Below, one piece after another: positions 9,142 through 21,729 of a DNA stretch of 64,000 bases; the first letter of the stretch is position 1, and each line of letters starts with the position of its first letter. Position numbers and translations under genes: made by a program. The notes under the pieces were generated by a model. It was not told where the DNA came from, made no database searches, and worked only from the letters and a program-made list of their open reading frames with translations. Source of the DNA: Shewanella hafniensis (GTDB taxonomy: Bacteria; Pseudomonadota; Gammaproteobacteria; Enterobacterales; Shewanellaceae); assembly GCF_019655335.1 (NCBI RefSeq), contig NZ_BPFD01000009.1:22629-86628 (forward strand), in the 5' to 3' direction.

Positions 9142-10773
9142 ATGCTGACATTCTTTAGCCAACTTATCAAAAGTCCCATAGGCAGGCACCTGACCTTGTC
9201 TATTGTACTTTTTAGCTCTGTTATCACCTTAATCACCACTGCGTATCAATTGATCAGTGATTATCGCAATGACGTTGTGCGTATCGACAGAGTGTTTTCC
9301 AATATGGAAAAAGTGAATTTAGATGTGCTCGCCGCCAGTATTTGGGTGATTGACGAGCGGCTGATTAACACTCAGCTCAATGGCTTAATTCAGCTGCCCG
9401 ATATTAACTACATTTCGATTAAAGATGACAGCGGCCAAGCATGGAATGCAGGCGAGCAAAAGCAAGAACACTCCTTAGATAAAACCTTCCCGCTAGTTTA
9501 TAAATCCCCGACCGAGAGCATTAATGTCGGCACACTTGAAATACAAGTCGATGTCGATGCCATCTATCAGCGCTTGTATGATAAAGCCATTATCATTCTG
9601 CTCTCTAATGGAATAAAGACCTTCTTAGTTGCTGGATTTATTCTGTTTTTAGTATGGTTCAATATCACCAAGCACTTAGATAAACTCAGTCAATACTGCA
9701 AAGATATCGACCTAGATCAAGAATACGAGCCGCTGCAATTTGCCCGCCAAGAAAAAATTGATGAGTTTAAACAAGTCGCCGACTCCATCAACAGCATGCA
9801 AGTACAACTGAGAAGCTCCTTTGGCGCCTTAAAGAAATCTAAGGCTGAACTGCAAACGGCCCTAGAAGACAGAGAGCGGCTACTCAAGCTCGAACGTAGC
9901 TATAAAGAAGAGCTCGCCAGACAAGTCAAAGAAAGGACCATAGAACTAGAACAATCCCTTAGCGCACTAAAACGGGCGCAACAAGTGTTAGTTGAGCAAG
10001 AAAAAATGGCGGCCTTGGGAGGTTTGGTGTCAGGTGTTGCCCACGAGATCAACACGCCGATTGGCATTTGTTTGACGGCGGCGAGTGCACAGCTGAGCCA
10101 TATTGAAGAACTGATCGATCTGATCCACAGCGATCAAGCCACCTTAGACGAAATCAATGAGATCCTTAATGAGTATCAAGAAAGCTGTGAACTCATAGTC
10201 CGCAATATCACCAAAGCCAGTAGTTTGATCCAAAAATTTAAGACGATCGCCATCGATCGCAGTCATGAAGAACACCAACCTTGTAACTTAAGTCAGCAAC
10301 TCCACGAGATTTTGGAGTCAACATTGATTATGCATCCGCATGTCAACGCCGTTACTGAAATCAGCGTAGAACCCACACTCAATATTCAAACCAATATCAG
10401 CTTATTGAATCAGATTGTTAGCAATATTCTGTCGAACGCCTTTACCCATGCTTTCCATGGACGCGAAGATAATCTTATCCACATCAGCGCCACAGTGGAT
10501 GAAGAGTCGATTCTAATTAGCATCCAAAATAATGGTTTAGAAATTCCAGCCGATGTCGCTGAACACATGTTCGAGCCATTTTTCACCACCAATCGTAATA
10601 AAGGCGGCACAGGCTTAGGATTATCAGCAGCCTTTAATGCCGCGACGCTGTTGAAAGGCACTATGAGTTATCGCGCAGACTCAACACTTGGTGGCCCGCA
10701 ATTTGATATCAAATTTCCGTACACTCAATGTGAGCCTACGGTCCCCAGTGTCCAACACGATTTTTATATCTAG
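9142..10773 (+). CDS. Orphan sensor histidine kinase
   Basis: A membrane-bound two-component sensor kinase of 543 residues. TM1 is at about 17-38, a periplasmic sensing domain at about 39-148 and TM2 at about 149-175. A HAMP-like linker and a coiled coil (about 225-290) follow. The HisKA domain has phospho-acceptor His301 in SGVAHEINTPIG, and the ATPase domain has an N box (NQIVSNILSNAF, about 423-434) and a G box (GGTGLGLS, about 488-495). No receiver domain or adjacent response regulator is present, so its partner is elsewhere. The signal is unknown. Confidence 0.92.
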   Translation: MLTFFSQLIKSPIGRHLTLSIVLFSSVITLITTAYQLISDYRNDVVRIDRVFSNMEKVNLDVLAASIWVIDERLINTQLNGLIQLPDINYISIKDDSGQAWNAGEQKQEHSLDKTFPLVYKSPTESINVGTLEIQVDVDAIYQRLYDKAIIILLSNGIKTFLVAGFILFLVWFNITKHLDKLSQYCKDIDLDQEYEPLQFARQEKIDEFKQVADSINSMQVQLRSSFGALKKSKAELQTALEDRERLLKLERSYKEELARQVKERTIELEQSLSALKRAQQVLVEQEKMAALGGLVSGVAHEINTPIGICLTAASAQLSHIEELIDLIHSDQATLDEINEILNEYQESCELIVRNITKASSLIQKFKTIAIDRSHEEHQPCNLSQQLHEILESTLIMHPHVNAVTEISVEPTLNIQTNISLLNQIVSNILSNAFTHAFHGREDNLIHISATVDEESILISIQNNGLEIPADVAEHMFEPFFTTNRNKGGTGLGLSAAFNAATLLKGTMSYRADSTLGGPQFDIKFPYTQCEPTVPSVQHDFYI

Positions 10774-10810
10774 ATATAATGCAGTGGAATGACCAATATT
10801 GAAGTGATAC

Positions 10811-10832
10811 TCACCGCTCATACGAGCGGTGA
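10811..10832. terminator. Hairpin between convergent genes
   Basis: A perfect 9-bp inverted repeat (TCACCGCTC / GAGCGGTGA) with a four-base loop, between the histidine kinase and tcdA stops. There is no strong T run on either strand, so termination is likely but not certain. Confidence 0.55.
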
Positions 10833-10859
10833 AATCATGGGTAGAAAAACCTTAACCCT

Positions 10860-11669
10860 TTAAAACGTTTCTTGAGCCTGTAGTGCCAAACGCGCTAATA
10901 CTCGACTTGCCGCCACAAAACCAAATGTCCCAGTGACCATAGTGACAGCACCAAAACCCGACGCACAATCCATTCTCATGCTGCCATCGGCCGCGGCTTT
11001 AGTACCACAAACAGAGCCATCGGCTTGCGGATACACTAACTGCTCACTGGAAAAAACCGCATCGATAGCAAAGCGGCGTTGCACGTTTTTAGAGAAGTTA
11101 TATTCACGGCGCAAAATATTGCGCACTTTGGCTAACAAAGGATCTTGGTAAGTTTTAGCCAGATCAGTTAACTGAATTTGAGTCGGATCTGTCTGGCCAC
11201 CCGCACCACCGACAGTAACAATTTTGATTTTTTGACGCTTACACCAGGCAATTAGCGCAGCCTTTTGCTTAACGGCATCAATACAGTCAATAACATAATC
11301 AATGTTGCCGCCCTCTTTAGCCCCGAGCAAATACTCGCCTAGATTATCCAATGTAATAAAATCTTCAATTTCATTTACTTGGCAATCAGGATTAATCTCA
11401 CGGATCCGCTGCGCCATCACAGCGACTTTAGAACTGCCAATAGTGGAACTGAGCGCGTGAATTTGACGATTAGTGTTAGTAACACAGATATCGTCTAAAT
11501 CCATCAAGCTTATCTGCCCAATGCCGCTTCGCGCTAAGGCCTCTGCCGCCCAAGTACCTACGCCACCAATACCAATCACCACCACGTGGGATGTAGCAAA
11601 TTTAGCCAGAGCCTTTTGTCCATACAAACGGCCAATTCCGCCAAATCGATTTAGATAGGCCTCAGTCAT
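10860..11669 (-). CDS. tcdA: tRNA threonylcarbamoyladenosine dehydratase (TcdA/CsdL)
   Basis: A UBA/ThiF/MoeB-type enzyme that cyclises t6A at tRNA position 37 using ATP. Visible are the opening RFGGIGRLYG, the nucleotide-binding loop GIGGVGTWAAEAL, the acidic strand LMDLDDICVTNTNRQ and YVIDCIDAVKQKAALI. The length of 269 residues matches the family. It is a single gene, convergent with the histidine kinase. Confidence 0.94.
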   Translation of the reverse strand: MTEAYLNRFGGIGRLYGQKALAKFATSHVVVIGIGGVGTWAAEALARSGIGQISLMDLDDICVTNTNRQIHALSSTIGSSKVAVMAQRIREINPDCQVNEIEDFITLDNLGEYLLGAKEGGNIDYVIDCIDAVKQKAALIAWCKRQKIKIVTVGGAGGQTDPTQIQLTDLAKTYQDPLLAKVRNILRREYNFSKNVQRRFAIDAVFSSEQLVYPQADGSVCGTKAAADGSMRMDCASGFGAVTMVTGTFGFVAASRVLARLALQAQETF

Positions 11670-12089
11670 AAATACTTACCTTATATTACTCAATAACAGC
11701 AGGAGCGCTTGCCCTAGCATCGAAGTGATGCCAGCAGGGACAGCTTAATAGCAGCACTAAAAATGTGCGGTGGATTCTAAACGATCTGGACATAAATCGA
11801 AATCAGATCCGCAGACACATAACACCAGATGCAAAAGGATACGATTGCCAAGTAAGCGTAACAAATGCAAAGACTCATAATGCATGGCCGAACAACTCGG
11901 TAATCAACATAGTAAAAACCTGTATTTAACTTGTAAAACAATACGTTAAATAAAGCACCCTTTATATGAAACTTGATCCAGATCACACTTTATTGCTGAC
12001 AGTCTGTGCAGACTTTGCCACACAAAAGCTCAACAGCATGCATAGATACTTAAGTAATCCATGCATATAACAGCGATAAGCACAGGAAA
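11670..12089. promoter_or_regulatory. Upstream region of the first porin, with an FNR/EtrA-like box
   Basis: About 420 bases without a credible gene. The box at 11,973-11,986 reads TTGAT-CCAG-ATCAC, one mismatch from the FNR consensus. It lies about 120 bases before the porin start, so it could control porin expression under oxygen limitation. A minus-strand ORF in this region is rejected as noise. Confidence 0.5.
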
Positions 12090-13160
12090 ATGAAGATGAA
12101 AAAGAATCTGCTGACGACGGCTATTATTTCTAGCCTCACACTCTATTCATTCACAGCACTCGCCGATGGCCCTGAATTCTATGGTCATGCTGATCTTGCG
12201 ATTACCAACTCAGACACAGGTTATGCAACTCAAAACCAAAAGGACGGCACTGTCCTTGAAAACAACTTCTCATGGTTAGGCGTAAAAGGTTCTGAAGCTG
12301 TAAGCCCGTATTTTGACATCATTTATCAAATGGAATTTGGTGTCGAAAACTTTGACAACTCAAATAAAACCTTCAATGCCCGTAATACATTCCTAGGGAT
12401 CAGAAGTGCCGCTGGTACGGCCTTAGTAGGCCGTAACGATACCGTATTTAAATCAGCTGAAGGTAGCTTCGATCTCTTTGGCAACACCAATGCCGATATC
12501 GACTTACTGGTTGCAGGCCAAACACGCTCCGCCGATGGCATTTCTTACTATTCACCTAAAATTGCCGATCTGGTGACGCTTAATGCCACTTATCTGATGA
12601 GCGATAACTATGACCAAGTGGATAGCAATGGCAACGAGGTGTATAGCAAAGATCACATGTATGCTCTGAGCGCCACCTTAGGGGATAAAACCTTTAAAGC
12701 ACAGAACTACTATGTCGCTGCCGCCTATAGTGATGGTATTGATAACGTTGAAGCCTACCGTGGTGTGGCCCAAGCTAAATTCGGCGATGTTATCTTAGGT
12801 GCCTTATATCAACACAGTGAACATGTGGATGATAAGTTTGCCAATCTCTCAGGTGATACCTACTTCGTCAACGCGGCTTACTTAATTGGCGACTTGAAAT
12901 TGAAGATGATGTACGGCAAAGATGACTCAGGTTTAGGTAAATACGTGAGCCGTTATGTCGGTGACCAAAACAACAGCGGCTTAGAACAAGTCCGTGATGT
13001 TGACCTGCAACAGTTCAGTGTGGGTGCCGATTACCGTCTGAGCACTAAGACTATGGTCTATGGTCACTACACGCGCTTCGATGGCGATCTTATGTTGGCT
13101 GATGTGAAGCAAGACCTGAAGGACAACATCTTTACTGTTGGTTTACGCGTTGATTTTTAA
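12090..13160 (+). CDS. General porin, paralogue 1
   Basis: A trimeric outer membrane beta-barrel porin of the gram-negative general type. A signal peptide (KKNLLTTAIISSLTLYSFTALA) is followed by mature EFYGHADLAI. Alternating amphipathic strands, the conserved GLRSAAGTALVGRNDTVFK-like segment and a C-terminal phenylalanine (VGLRVDF) for BAM recognition are present. The start may be 12,090 or the ATG six bases later; AGGA lies just upstream. It shares long blocks with the next gene (VGRNDTVFK, FGNTNADID, GQTRSADG, YYVAxAY), so the two arose by tandem duplication. Substrate preference cannot be read. Confidence 0.93.
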   Translation: MKMKKNLLTTAIISSLTLYSFTALADGPEFYGHADLAITNSDTGYATQNQKDGTVLENNFSWLGVKGSEAVSPYFDIIYQMEFGVENFDNSNKTFNARNTFLGIRSAAGTALVGRNDTVFKSAEGSFDLFGNTNADIDLLVAGQTRSADGISYYSPKIADLVTLNATYLMSDNYDQVDSNGNEVYSKDHMYALSATLGDKTFKAQNYYVAAAYSDGIDNVEAYRGVAQAKFGDVILGALYQHSEHVDDKFANLSGDTYFVNAAYLIGDLKLKMMYGKDDSGLGKYVSRYVGDQNNSGLEQVRDVDLQQFSVGADYRLSTKTMVYGHYTRFDGDLMLADVKQDLKDNIFTVGLRVDF

Positions 13161-13198
13161 ATAGATTAATCAACTAACCATAAGGTTATTTCTTGATA

Positions 13199-13222
13199 AA
13201 AAAGCGGCTCCGGCCGCTTTTT
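13199..13222 (+). terminator. Bidirectional terminator after porin 1
   Basis: A 10-bp stem AAAAAGCGGC / GCCGCTTTTT with loop TCCG. Confidence 0.92.
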
Positions 13223-13595
13223 CTGCTTAAATATCGTCCCCAAACACATATCCACAGCCGATATGACAGACTTGCTACAGTATTAGTATATGCTACAGTT
13301 ACCCTCGCCGACCCACTGTCTAAGGCAATCCGCCTTACCTACCACTTAAGTAGTAAGTGAAAAATACAGTTTTGCAGCTTTCAGGCAAATTTGCAGTCAA
13401 GGTATAAGGAAATATCCTAGAAATAGCCCGAATATGGACAAGGAGAGCCAAAAACATGATCTGCACCACAGCCTGCGAGTCGTAAAACTGTAAAAATCGG
13501 CGGCAACTTTGTTACCGACTCAGGTGACAAATGCGTTAAACCACACAAAAACCATGAAAAATGGAAAAGAACTTAGGTTCGAGGGAGCACAAAAC
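13223..13595 (+). promoter_or_regulatory. Intergenic region carrying the porin 2 promoter
   Basis: About 370 bases after the porin 1 terminator and before porin 2. They must hold an independent promoter and leader for porin 2. No FNR-like box such as the one in front of porin 1 is seen. I find no ORF with a ribosome binding site. The translation frame is open back to 13,509, but that extension lacks a signal-peptide-like start. Confidence 0.45.
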
Positions 13596-14660
13596 ATGAA
13601 AAAGACATTCATCTCTGCATCAGTTGCATCAGTATTGGCATTGGCTTCATTCGGTGCGCTAGCCGAAGGCCCAAGCTTCTATGGTCGTTTAGAGCTTGCT
13701 TTAACCCATACTGACACTGCTGCTACCCTACAAGGCGGCACTAACGGTATCGATACCACTAACTATGCCGATGAAAATAACGCTGGCACATATTTAGAAA
13801 ACAACTTTTCTCTGTTAGGTGTAAAGGGTTCAGAAAAGATTGCTGATGGCTTTGAAGCTATCTATCAAATGGAATTCCAAGTTGAAAATACATCAACAAC
13901 GGGTGATGTATTTAAAGCGCGTAATACTTATTTAGGTTTAAAAACTAACGCAGGTACTGTGTTAGTGGGTCGTAACGACACAGTATTCAAACAAGCCGAA
14001 GGCGGTGTGGATATTTTCGGTAACACTAACGCCGATATCGACCGTTTAATCAGTGGCCAAACTCGTAGCGCTGATGGTATGTGGTACTACTCGCCAAAAA
14101 TCGCTGGCTTAGTAACACTGAACGCAACTTATTTGTTTGATGATAACGACACGACTGCAAAAACTTCTGAAAGCTTATATGCATTAAGCGCGACTTTAGG
14201 CGATAGCAAGTTTAAAGAACAGAACTACTATGTTGCTGTAGCCTATAACAAAGGTATTTCAGGTATTGATGCGTACCGTGGTGTGGCTCAAGTTAAATTA
14301 GGCCAATTCAAAGTCGGTGGTTTATTCCAACAATCAGAAAACGTTGTGAATAGCGATATCGATGGCAATACTTACTTCGTGAACGTTTCTTACGATCTGA
14401 ATGGCGTAAACCTGAAAGCTGAATACGGTGCTGATGATGCTGGCTTCGGTAACTTCTACAAAAACGTTAATAAAGGTGGCGCAACTGGCACTGATATCAA
14501 CGTACAAAACTTCAACGTAGGTGCTGACTACCGTCTAGCTAAATCAACTATGGTATACGGCCAATACGCTATGTACCGCGGTGACCATGTTGTTGCCGGT
14601 AACAAAGTTGATCTACAAGATGACAACGTATTCTCTGTAGGCGTACGTTACGACTTCTAA
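13596..14660 (+). CDS. General porin, paralogue 2
   Basis: Outer membrane beta-barrel porin of 354 residues, similar to the preceding gene. The start is the ATG at 13,596, preceded by GAGGGAG at 13,581, which gives a clean signal peptide (KKTFISASVASVLALASFGALA) and mature EGPSFYGRLELAL. An upstream extension of 29 codons is rejected. It ends with VGVRYDF, with the C-terminal Phe needed for barrel assembly. It differs from porin 1 mainly in the loop regions, for example a GTNGIDTTNYADENN insertion near the N-terminus. It has its own terminator, so it is expressed independently. Confidence 0.93.
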   Translation: MKKTFISASVASVLALASFGALAEGPSFYGRLELALTHTDTAATLQGGTNGIDTTNYADENNAGTYLENNFSLLGVKGSEKIADGFEAIYQMEFQVENTSTTGDVFKARNTYLGLKTNAGTVLVGRNDTVFKQAEGGVDIFGNTNADIDRLISGQTRSADGMWYYSPKIAGLVTLNATYLFDDNDTTAKTSESLYALSATLGDSKFKEQNYYVAVAYNKGISGIDAYRGVAQVKLGQFKVGGLFQQSENVVNSDIDGNTYFVNVSYDLNGVNLKAEYGADDAGFGNFYKNVNKGGATGTDINVQNFNVGADYRLAKSTMVYGQYAMYRGDHVVAGNKVDLQDDNVFSVGVRYDF

Positions 14661-14681
14661 TCTCTTAACCCAGAGATAATT

Positions 14682-14715
14682 AAAAACCTACTGTAGCGAT
14701 GCAGTAGGTTTTTTT
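14682..14715 (+). terminator. Terminator after porin 2
   Basis: A stem of AAAAACCTACTG pairing with CAGTAGGTTTTT around an eight-base loop, followed by T residues. Confidence 0.92.
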
Positions 14716-14762
14716 ATGTCTCGAATAGAACAAACGGTCAAGACTCAGGCGATAAAAACAAA

Positions 14763-14792
14763 AAAGCCACCCAAGTCAACTTAGATGGCTTT
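14763..14792 (-). terminator. Terminator after parC
   Basis: On the minus strand AAGCCATCTAAGT pairs over 13 positions (two G-U) with ACTTGGGTGGCTT, then TTTTGTTTTT follows. It ends the parE-parC transcript and faces the porin 2 terminator. Confidence 0.85.
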
Positions 14793-14835
14793 CATTTATG
14801 TCTTTAATGCTTCAAAACCTTGAGTCCATCAAGGA

Positions 14836-17112
14836 TTAAATGCTCGGTAATGGCTCGCCGCCGTCACCTAATTCAACGCTATCGACACGTTGTAAGCCCC
14901 TTGGCAATTTAGCCCCACGACGACCACGTTCACCACGATAATGCTCAAGATCGCTAGGCTTAAGTGTGAGTTTGCGTTTACCCGCCCACAAGGTGACTGG
15001 CGTGTCACTCGGCACTAATTGTAAGTGCGTCATCAGCTCTTCACGATTCTTGGCTCTTTCCGTAGGGATACCGATAATCTTGTTGCCTTTCCCCTTAGAT
15101 AATTGCGGTAAGGCTTCCAGCGAAAACAACAACATTCGACCTTCGTTCGTGATCGCCAAGAGCGACATTTCCTTAGTACGATCAATCAACTTAGGCGTTA
15201 ATGACTTAGCGTTTGTCGGCAAACTCAGCAAGGCCTTACCCGCCTTATTGCGTGACACCATATCATTGTACGAGCAAATAAAACCGTAACCCGCGTCAGT
15301 TGCCAACAGGTAACACTGGTCTTCCTCACCCATCAATACATGCTGCATGGTTTCGCCAGGTGCCATATTGAAGCGAGTCGTAATAGGCTCACCTTGGCTA
15401 CGGGCAGATGGCAAAGTATGGCTATCGGTCGCAAATGCCCGCCCGGACGAATCAATAAACACCGCCGCCTGATTACTGCGCCCCATGGCACTGCACAGGT
15501 ATTGATCGCCAGACTTATAGGAGAGCGATAACGGATCGATATCGTGGCCCTTAGCACAACGCACCCAGCCTTTTTCAGACAAGACCACTGTCACAGCCTC
15601 AGTCGGCGTTAACTCTTGTTCAGTTAATGCTTTGGACTCATTACGCAATACGATTGGCGAGCGACGATTATCGCCATAGGTTTCGGCATCTTGAATTAAT
15701 TCTTTCTTGATCAACGTCTTCAAGCGACGCTCTGAGCCCAATAACTGCTCCAGTTTTTCGCGTTCGGCTTCAAGCTCATTTTGTTCGGCCGTGATCTTAA
15801 ATTCTTCTAACTTAGCTAAATGCCGTAACTTTAACTCGAGGATCGATTCGGCTTGTTTATCACTGAGTGAAAAACGGGCCATCAACTCAGCTTTAGGATC
15901 ATCGTGAAAACGAATAATCTCGATCACTTCATCAATGTTGAGGAAAGCGATCATTAGGGCTTCGAGTATATGTAACCGCGATACCACCTTGTCTAAACGA
16001 TATTCTAAACGACGTTTAACCGTATCAACGCGGAACTCTAACCACTCAGTTAATAAGGTTTTCAACCCTTTAACTCGCGGACGCCCATCGAGACCCAGCA
16101 CATTTAAGTTAACTCTAAAGCTCTTTTCTAAATCTGTGGTGGCAAACAAATGCGCCATCAGTTGATCGCAATCGACGCGATTGGAGCGAGGCACCACCAC
16201 AAGACGCACTGGGTTTTCATGATCCGACTCATCGCGTAAGTCGGCCACCATAGGCAATTTCTTCGCCTGCATTTGACCGGCGATTTGCTCTAAGATTTTA
16301 CCGCTACTGGCTTGATGCGGCAGCGCCGTGATGATGATTTCACCGCCATCGACAGTGTAAACCGCACGTGCTCTTAATGACCCACGGCCCGACTCATAAA
16401 TTTTTGCAATATCGGCAGACGGGGTAATAATCTCGGCTTCAGTTGGATAATCAGGACCTGGTACAAAGGCCATCAATTGCTCGAGTTCAAGCTTAGGATC
16501 ATCGAGCAATGCTACGCAGGCGGAGACTAATTCTCTCACGTTATGCGGCGGAATATCCGTCGCCATACCTACGGCAATACCAGTAATACCATTGAGTAAG
16601 ATATGCGGTAAACGTGCAGGCAGTACTTTAGGTTCCTTCAAAGTACCGTCGAAGTTAGCACCCCACTCGACCGTACCTTGTCCCAGTTCACTGAGTAACA
16701 CTTCAGAGAATTTAGAGAGACGTGCTTCGGTGTAACGCATAGCCGCAAATGACTTAGGATCATCGGGGGCACCCCAGTTACCTTGGCCATCGACTAACGG
16801 GTAGCGATATGAAAATGGCTGCGCCATCAATACCATAGCCTCATAACAGGCACTATCGCCGTGAGGATGGTATTTACCTAATACGTCACCAACCGTACGA
16901 GCCGACTTTTTATGCTTAGATTGAGCCGATAAACCTAACTCACTCATCGCATAGATAATTCGACGCTGTACCGGTTTAAGTCCATCACCAATGTGTGGCA
17001 GGGCTCGGTCCATAATGACGTACATGGAATAGTTCAGATAAGCCTCTTCGGTAAAGCGCCGCAATGGCATTTGCTCTACCCCATCTAGACTTAACTTGAT
17101 AGCGTCACTCAT
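14836..17112 (-). CDS. parC: DNA topoisomerase IV subunit A
   Basis: Breakage-reunion subunit of topoisomerase IV, which with ParE decatenates daughter chromosomes. The catalytic tyrosine is Tyr127 in [13 protein letters not shown]. The quinolone-resistance region reads [13 protein letters not shown], with Ser87 and Glu91 in the wild-type state. The C-terminal beta-pinwheel follows from about 490. The length of 758 residues is normal. Its start overlaps the end of the upstream sugar-dehydrogenase-like gene by eight bases, so the two are co-transcribed. Confidence 0.97.
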   Translation of the reverse strand: MSDAIKLSLDGVEQMPLRRFTEEAYLNYSMYVIMDRALPHIGDGLKPVQRRIIYAMSELGLSAQSKHKKSARTVGDVLGKYHPHGDSACYEAMVLMAQPFSYRYPLVDGQGNWGAPDDPKSFAAMRYTEARLSKFSEVLLSELGQGTVEWGANFDGTLKEPKVLPARLPHILLNGITGIAVGMATDIPPHNVRELVSACVALLDDPKLELEQLMAFVPGPDYPTEAEIITPSADIAKIYESGRGSLRARAVYTVDGGEIIITALPHQASSGKILEQIAGQMQAKKLPMVADLRDESDHENPVRLVVVPRSNRVDCDQLMAHLFATTDLEKSFRVNLNVLGLDGRPRVKGLKTLLTEWLEFRVDTVKRRLEYRLDKVVSRLHILEALMIAFLNIDEVIEIIRFHDDPKAELMARFSLSDKQAESILELKLRHLAKLEEFKITAEQNELEAEREKLEQLLGSERRLKTLIKKELIQDAETYGDNRRSPIVLRNESKALTEQELTPTEAVTVVLSEKGWVRCAKGHDIDPLSLSYKSGDQYLCSAMGRSNQAAVFIDSSGRAFATDSHTLPSARSQGEPITTRFNMAPGETMQHVLMGEEDQCYLLATDAGYGFICSYNDMVSRNKAGKALLSLPTNAKSLTPKLIDRTKEMSLLAITNEGRMLLFSLEALPQLSKGKGNKIIGIPTERAKNREELMTHLQLVPSDTPVTLWAGKRKLTLKPSDLEHYRGERGRRGAKLPRGLQRVDSVELGDGGEPLPSI

Positions 17113-18277
17113 TTTCTTCTAGTTCCTGTGTTTCTTCAGTACTATCGCCCTTATAAAACAAGCGATACACGTTACCTTTTAAATCATCGGAGATGTACAT
17201 AGCACCGTCGGCAGCCGATAACAGCGCAAAGGGTCGAGCAACGGGAAATTCACCGTCAAGGAAACTAACAACCGTTTCACGACTCACCACTTTTTGATCT
17301 TCAATCTTAAGCATAACTACTTGATAGCCAACTTTACTCGAACGATTCCACGAGCCATTTTCGGCGACAAACAACTGATTATGGTAAATATCGGGAAATT
17401 GACTGCCGCGATAAAATGCAAGTCCCGTGGGTGCAACATGGGCTGGCAACTCATACATTGGCAGAGTGATTTTTAAATTTTTCGGTTTTTCATAGGCGGG
17501 TTCGACAACACTACTGGCATGTAAATAAGGGAAGCCATAATGACTCCCTATCACATCGATGCGGTTAATCTCATCGGGTGGTAAGTTGTCCCCCATCCAA
17601 TCACGGCCTTGATCGGCAAACCATAATTTTTTGTCTATTGGCGACCAATCAAATCCACTTGCATCACGCACACCAGCCGCAATCTGCTCACTCGCGCCTG
17701 TATCAACATTGATCGCGATGATACTACTGTAAGGCACTGGCGCTTCACAGACGTTACAGGGCGCACCAATAGACACATATAAACGGCCATCTGGGCCAAA
17801 ATTAATTGCCCGAGAACTTTTCTTCTCTGAGTAAGGCAAGTCACTGTAAATCTCTTTGGGTCGACTCGGGCGGCGCAATCTTTGCTCAATATCAACAAAG
17901 CGTACTATTTGATTTTCAGTGGCGACAAACAAGTCACCATTGTGGAATGCAATCGCATCGGGTGATTCAAGCCCTTTGGCTATCACATAGCGCTTATCGA
18001 CACGACCATCTTGATTACTATCAACGAGAGCATGGATAGTGCCGCTCTTATTGGAACCGACAAATAAAGTGCCATTAGCCCCCATCGCCATCTGCTTAGC
18101 ATCGCCAATATCCGAGGCATAAAGCGATAAACCAAACCCCTTAGCGACGGTAATCATGATCGATTGGGAACCCGCAAAGGCGCTATTGCAGAGCAATAAC
18201 GTCACACTCGCTAAGAGCGTAAAACCGGCAGAAAACACCTTTAAGCAATTATAATTATTAGTTTTAATATACAACAT
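17105..18277 (-). CDS. Secreted PQQ-type sugar (sorbosone) dehydrogenase-like protein
   Basis: A 390-residue periplasmic six-bladed beta-propeller. The signal peptide ends at LLLCNSAFA. Blade motifs include [55 protein letters not shown] and [17 protein letters not shown], which fit the glucose/sorbosone dehydrogenase family. A C-x2-C pair (APCNVC) is typical of one subgroup. It sits between parE and parC in the same direction and overlaps parC by eight bases. There is no functional link to topoisomerase. Whether it binds PQQ and what it oxidises cannot be told. Confidence 0.8.
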   Translation of the reverse strand: MLYIKTNNYNCLKVFSAGFTLLASVTLLLCNSAFAGSQSIMITVAKGFGLSLYASDIGDAKQMAMGANGTLFVGSNKSGTIHALVDSNQDGRVDKRYVIAKGLESPDAIAFHNGDLFVATENQIVRFVDIEQRLRRPSRPKEIYSDLPYSEKKSSRAINFGPDGRLYVSIGAPCNVCEAPVPYSSIIAINVDTGASEQIAAGVRDASGFDWSPIDKKLWFADQGRDWMGDNLPPDEINRIDVIGSHYGFPYLHASSVVEPAYEKPKNLKITLPMYELPAHVAPTGLAFYRGSQFPDIYHNQLFVAENGSWNRSSKVGYQVVMLKIEDQKVVSRETVVSFLDGEFPVARPFALLSAADGAMYISDDLKGNVYRLFYKGDSTEETQELEENE

Positions 18278-18329
18278 TGTAATTTTCTTTATGCCTATGT
18301 TTTATTGTTATCGGCAATAGTGCACAACA

Positions 18330-20231
<1,902 letters not shown>

Positions 20232-20272
20232 TTATTGTATCCGGCCATGTTGCGGCTCGGCATGTCAGTTTG

Positions 20273-20848
20273 TCAAGGTAAGTGTAAAAATTGGCTTACA
20301 GTTTGCAGATGCGATTCGTAGCCAACAAAACTGTGATCGCCTCCCGCTTCAATTCGCAATTGGCAGTGATGGTACTTATTGAGCGCTTCGCGATAATCCA
20401 GCACTTCATCACCCGTCTGCAATAATACCAAAAAACGATCCGGATTGCGGATAACAGCCGTATTAAATTCAGCAACTTCCCGCTTATGCTCGGGCACGAC
20501 AAGATAATGCTGTTCGGTATAGGGATTAAATTGCGGCCCCATAAACTCATCAAACAATTCAAAGGGTTTTACCGCTGGATTGACTAACACAGCCTTGCCG
20601 CCATAGGTTTCGGCTAAATAGCTGGCAAAATATCCGCCTAAGGATGAGCCTATGTAAGTTAATGGCTCATTGGCATCGACAGCCGCCTCAACATAAGTGG
20701 TTAACAGTGCCATGGCAGCCTTGGGCGTATTGGGTAATTGCGGCTGATAAAAGGTCACACTCGGGTGATACTGCGCCATGTACTTAGCCGTCATCACAGC
20801 TTTATCTGAAAAGGGTGAGCTATTAAATCCGTGAATATAAAGCAGCAT
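20273..20848 (-). CDS. yqiA: YqiA-type alpha/beta-fold esterase
   Basis: A small serine esterase. Visible are LYIHGFNSSP (oxyanion strand), the nucleophile elbow GSSLGGYFA, a late acid loop (LLQTGDEVLDY) and the catalytic histidine (GGDHSFVGYE). The length of 191 residues fits YqiA. It lies between cpdA and parE in the same order as in enterobacteria (nudF-yqiB-cpdA-yqiA-parE), which strongly supports the name. The start ATG is preceded by GAGGAAAT. Confidence 0.92.
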   Translation of the reverse strand: MLLYIHGFNSSPFSDKAVMTAKYMAQYHPSVTFYQPQLPNTPKAAMALLTTYVEAAVDANEPLTYIGSSLGGYFASYLAETYGGKAVLVNPAVKPFELFDEFMGPQFNPYTEQHYLVVPEHKREVAEFNTAVIRNPDRFLVLLQTGDEVLDYREALNKYHHCQLRIEAGGDHSFVGYESHLQTVSQFLHLP

Positions 20849-20874
20849 ATTTCCTCAGGCTGCGGTTATTCGCG

Positions 20875-21714
20875 TTAATAACCGCTAGAGTTGTTGTCGG
20901 GGGAAAAATGGTTACCCGGTACGCGATACACTTTAGTGTTGATGCTACCATCGGCTCTCAACTCCAGCAAACGATAACCCGGTTGGACGCTATCCAAAGC
21001 AAAATAAGGCGATAACGGCTTAAATTGAATACAAGTGGAAGGTGTCGCCATTAGCTGCATGCTGCCATGAGGGCCATTATGATGGGTATCGATACATTGG
21101 TGCACATGACCCCAGAGTAATCCTTTGACCTGCGGATACTTTGCTACTCGCGCAATAAATTCGGCGCCATTGTCCATGCAGTGCTGATCCAGCCAAGTGC
21201 AATTCACGACAATGGGATTGTGGTGCATCACCAATAAAGTATGGCATTCGGGATGTGCGGCAATGGCTTTATCAATTAATTCAAACTGAGTCTCGGCCAT
21301 ATTGCCGCCGGGCTTTCCCCGCACGGTTGAATCCAACATGAGAATTTGCCAGTTTCCGGCCAGAATACGCTGCTGTCCATAAATCTGTTCACCCTGCATG
21401 TGCAGATACATAATCCGCGGATCATCATGGTTTCCGGGAAGATAATGGCAAGGTAAACCAATAGGAGTGACGGCTTTCACAAATTGCTGATAGGACTCAG
21501 CCGAGTAATCTTGACTTAAGTCACCCGTGGCAAGCATCAAATGAGCGGGATAGTCCACAGCTCTAATTGTATTTAATACGGCAGCAAAACTCTTGCTAGT
21601 ATTGACCCCTAATAGCTGAGCTTCAGGATCGGCAAAAAGATGCGGATCTGTGACTTGCACGATACGCACGCTTTCCCCTTCAGCTATGGAGTAAGAGACA
21701 GCCTCTTTCAGCAC
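20875..21714 (-). CDS. cpdA: 3',5'-cyclic-AMP phosphodiesterase
   Basis: A calcineurin-like metallophosphoesterase that hydrolyses cAMP and so damps CRP signalling. Metal-binding motifs appear in order: TDPHLF, LATGDLSQD, LPGNHDD, MHHNP and WGHVHQ, followed by the family's ATPSTCIQFKP. The length of 279 residues is normal. The open frame begins with GTG at 21,714, and an out-of-frame ATG overlaps it; no strong ribosome binding site is visible, so the exact start is uncertain. It is part of the nudF-to-parE cluster. Confidence 0.94.
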   Translation of the reverse strand: MLKEAVSYSIAEGESVRIVQVTDPHLFADPEAQLLGVNTSKSFAAVLNTIRAVDYPAHLMLATGDLSQDYSAESYQQFVKAVTPIGLPCHYLPGNHDDPRIMYLHMQGEQIYGQQRILAGNWQILMLDSTVRGKPGGNMAETQFELIDKAIAAHPECHTLLVMHHNPIVVNCTWLDQHCMDNGAEFIARVAKYPQVKGLLWGHVHQCIDTHHNGPHGSMQLMATPSTCIQFKPLSPYFALDSVQPGYRLLELRADGSINTKVYRVPGNHFSPDNNSSGY

Positions 21715-21729
21715 ATTGAATACCCAATT

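Noticed and set aside
11777..11986. 69-codon minus-strand ORF in the porin upstream region
   Set aside because: No ribosome binding site, unusual cysteine/tyrosine-rich sequence, and it covers the FNR-like box; treated as chance.
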